Origin: Prorocentrum cordatum
Lineage: Eukaryota > Sar > Dinophyceae > Prorocentrales > Prorocentraceae
Reading direction: 5' to 3'
DNA: 27,500 nt
Assembly (NCBI GenBank): GCA_963575745.1
Contig: CAUYUJ010005658.1
Location: 193,463 to 220,962, forward strand
Program-made: the position numbers and the translations under genes
Part shown: positions 25,924 through 27,500 of the stretch, in pieces
Position numbering within the stretch: the stretch's first letter is position 1
Layout: the number at the start of each line of letters is the position of its first letter
The notes under the pieces: generated by a model
Seen by the model: only the letters and a program-made list of their open reading frames with translations
The model's database searches: none
What the model was told of the DNA's origin: nothing

Positions 25924-26275
25924 ATGTGTACGTTCTGAGGTGCTCTTGGTAGGTCCAGTCATGCTCTTCCTTCATGTTCGTGCAATTGTCTGCTGCGTTG
26001 CTTGCTGTTGAGGCCTTCTGGATCTGAATGCTCTCGCGGGGCCCCGATCGCGAAGCCTTTCGGCTGGCCGCCCGAGCGTCGCTCCGAGTGCCCATCCGGT
26101 GTTGAGCTCGACCGCGTGGGGGCCTGACGGGGGCGCGGAGTGGAGCAGGCATCGGCCCCTTTGGCGAAGCCCGACGGCGACTGTCCCTCTCCCGCAGCCC
26201 CTCGGCCTGGTTCTGCCCCGCGTGGGTTGATGGTGGGCCTGTGCGCCTCTCGTCCCTCTAGCCTTTCGGCCGAGG
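25924..26275 (+). other. Probable 3' flank or UTR of the retroposed gene
   Basis: GC-rich sequence follows the stop codon with no further protein-like frame and no A tract that could mark the end of a retrocopy. Nothing else was recognised before the CATAC repeat. Confidence 0.4.
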
Positions 26276-26294
26276 CATACCATACCATACCATA
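26276..26294. repeat. (CATAC)n pentanucleotide repeat
   Basis: Three full CATAC units plus CATA, short and perfect. Confidence 0.85.
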
Positions 26295-27233
26295 AAGCGA
26301 CGAGACTCGTCAGAAACCCGATGTGCAAAAGCGAAACTTCCAGTTCTTGTTCGGCCAGATGCCCAATTTCGCCTGATACACCACCAAACAAGACATACTC
26401 TTTGAAGGAACATATTTCTGTCAGACTGGCCGTTTCGTTTGAGACTTCCCCCAAACGTTGGGACGTCACGAGATTTGTATGACTTACACAATGGGCGCTT
26501 CGCCTGAGACATCATGGGTATTCACATGGTTGTGCTGCTACCTTTTGTGTTTAAAGCAACGCCCTCGCTGCATACATCCTGAGAGCACGCAGGTTCCAGC
26601 GAGCTTGCGAAGTTCCCGCGCTTTCAAACATGATCTAATCGCCAGAGGCATTCGGAAACAAACATGCTGACAGGCATGGGTCATACATAGTTGGGTGATT
26701 TCTTTTCGAGGGCCCCCAAGGCAATCCCAGAGGCACAACGTTTGAAATCCCCAAAAGGCGGTTGTACATGTGCTTCGCTCGGGATATCATCAAACAGTGA
26801 CCGCACAAGGGACTTAATATGGAAACCACCCCAAAAAACATCAACATTGTTACCGTCATCATCGTCGTCGACGCCGCCATTATCATAATCATGGCCAACA
26901 TCAACATCACCATCATCATTCATGTGGTAACTCATGGGAGCAGACCATGTCATGTTGATGGCTTTTGCGAATCGACGCAAGTCTACACGACATCCACGCT
27001 AATCGACGCGACATCGGTGCTTTCTCATCGACCACGAGACGCTAGCGCACGCCAGGCTCCCACGAGATGCTACAGATAATCAGCATTATTACCATGCCAC
27101 TAGTCCTCGTCATGAACGGCATCGTCCCCGTTATCGTCATCATGCGCAACGTACGTCAGAGTGGGGGGGCCGAACGGTCATTCATCGTCCCTGGGTGCGT
27201 GGCTGAAGTGAGAATCCGTGGTGACGGTTATGC
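26295..27233. other. Region without a supported gene
   Basis: This is mixed-composition DNA, lower in GC than the rest. A motif like TTCGCCTGAGACA recurs loosely near 26370, 26434 and 26501. From 26838 to 26925 there is an imperfect ATC/AAC trinucleotide tract (ACATCAACAT, CATCATCATT). Open frames are short, start without context, and have no motifs. Confidence 0.45.
26838..26925. repeat. Imperfect (ATC)n tract
   Basis: ATC, ATT and AAC triplets recur with interruptions. The apparent Ile/Asn-rich and Met/Asp-rich frames on the two strands are products of this tract. Confidence 0.7.
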
Positions 27234-27278
27234 TTGTTGCGTTGTTGTTGTTGGTGTTGTTGTTTGTTGTCGTTGTCG
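27234..27278. repeat. (TTG)n microsatellite
   Basis: TTG triplets with a few interruptions (TTGTTGCGTTGTTGTTGTTG onward), ending in CGTTGTCG. Confidence 0.85.
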
Positions 27279-27281
27279 CCC

Positions 27282-27500
27282 TCGCGACCAACCCCGCGAC
27301 CAACCCCGCGACCCACCCCGCGATCCACCCCGCGACCCACCCCGCGACCCACACCGCGACCCACCCGCGACCCATGCCGCGACCCATCCGCGACCCACCA
27401 CGCGACACACCCGCGACCCACCCACGACCCACCCGCGTCCCACCCCGCGACCCACCCGCGATCAACCCCACGATCCGCCCCGCGACCCACCCCGCGACCC
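27282..27500. repeat. 12-bp minisatellite, CGCGACCCACCC type, running off the window
   Basis: The unit CGCGACCCACCC or CGCGACCAACCC repeats about 18 times with single-base and 1-bp length variants (CACACCG, CATGCCG, CATCCG). It reaches the right edge, so the true length is unknown. The Gly/Arg/Val-rich frames on the minus strand only reflect the repeat. Confidence 0.9.

Noticed and set aside
27182-27490. Gly/Arg/Val-repeat protein on the minus strand
   Set aside because: Direct reading of the 12-bp minisatellite in three frames, with no flanking gene structure.

Overview
The window looks like nuclear DNA of a dinoflagellate. The evidence is a degenerate copy of the dinoflagellate spliced leader inside a genomic gene (24687-24707, 18 of 21 positions by eye), an intron that fits only with a non-canonical GA donor, Ty1/copia and LINE elements with dinoflagellate-style domain arrangements, high GC, and long gene-poor repeat stretches. 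A high-GC lineage such as Prorocentrum would fit, but the genus is inference. No rRNA, tRNA, CRISPR or prokaryotic-type operon was seen.

Layout. Positions 1-1523 hold the 5' end of a dynamin-related GTPase gene on the minus strand: two exons, with the rest beyond the left edge. Positions 2002-2246 are a strong (TCC)n pyrimidine tract. Positions 2640-4010 carry four decayed copies of one repeat. A small orphan ORF lies at 4121-4495 on the minus strand. From 5555 to 7000 there is a 'leader' with an 11-bp hairpin followed by about 14 degenerate 88-bp units. Positions 7186-14650 are a nearly full-length but heavily mutated LINE on the minus strand: ORF1 with zinc finger and coiled coil, endonuclease, RT, RNase H, zinc-knuckle tail, three 311-bp repeats in the 3' region, and an A13 tail. 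Positions 14672-16400 hold a second leader plus 88-bp array of the same family. Positions 16544-18290 are a second, 5'-truncated LINE on the minus strand with an A12 tail. Positions 18356-23995 are a decayed Ty1/copia polyprotein on the minus strand (gag, protease, integrase, RT, RNase H and a C-terminal extension with a likely membrane segment). Positions 24687-25923 on the plus strand are a retroposed gene carrying the spliced-leader relict and ending in a DEK C-terminal-like domain. The remainder to 27500 is non-coding with microsatellites and a 12-bp minisatellite.

Only the dynamin gene looks like an intact host gene, and only its start is here. The retroposed gene may be active or dead because it needs one frame change. 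All mobile elements carry frameshifts and substituted catalytic residues and appear inactive. The least explained structure is the pair of leader-plus-array elements. They share a structured leader and matching unit order, and each lies next to the poly(A) end of a LINE.
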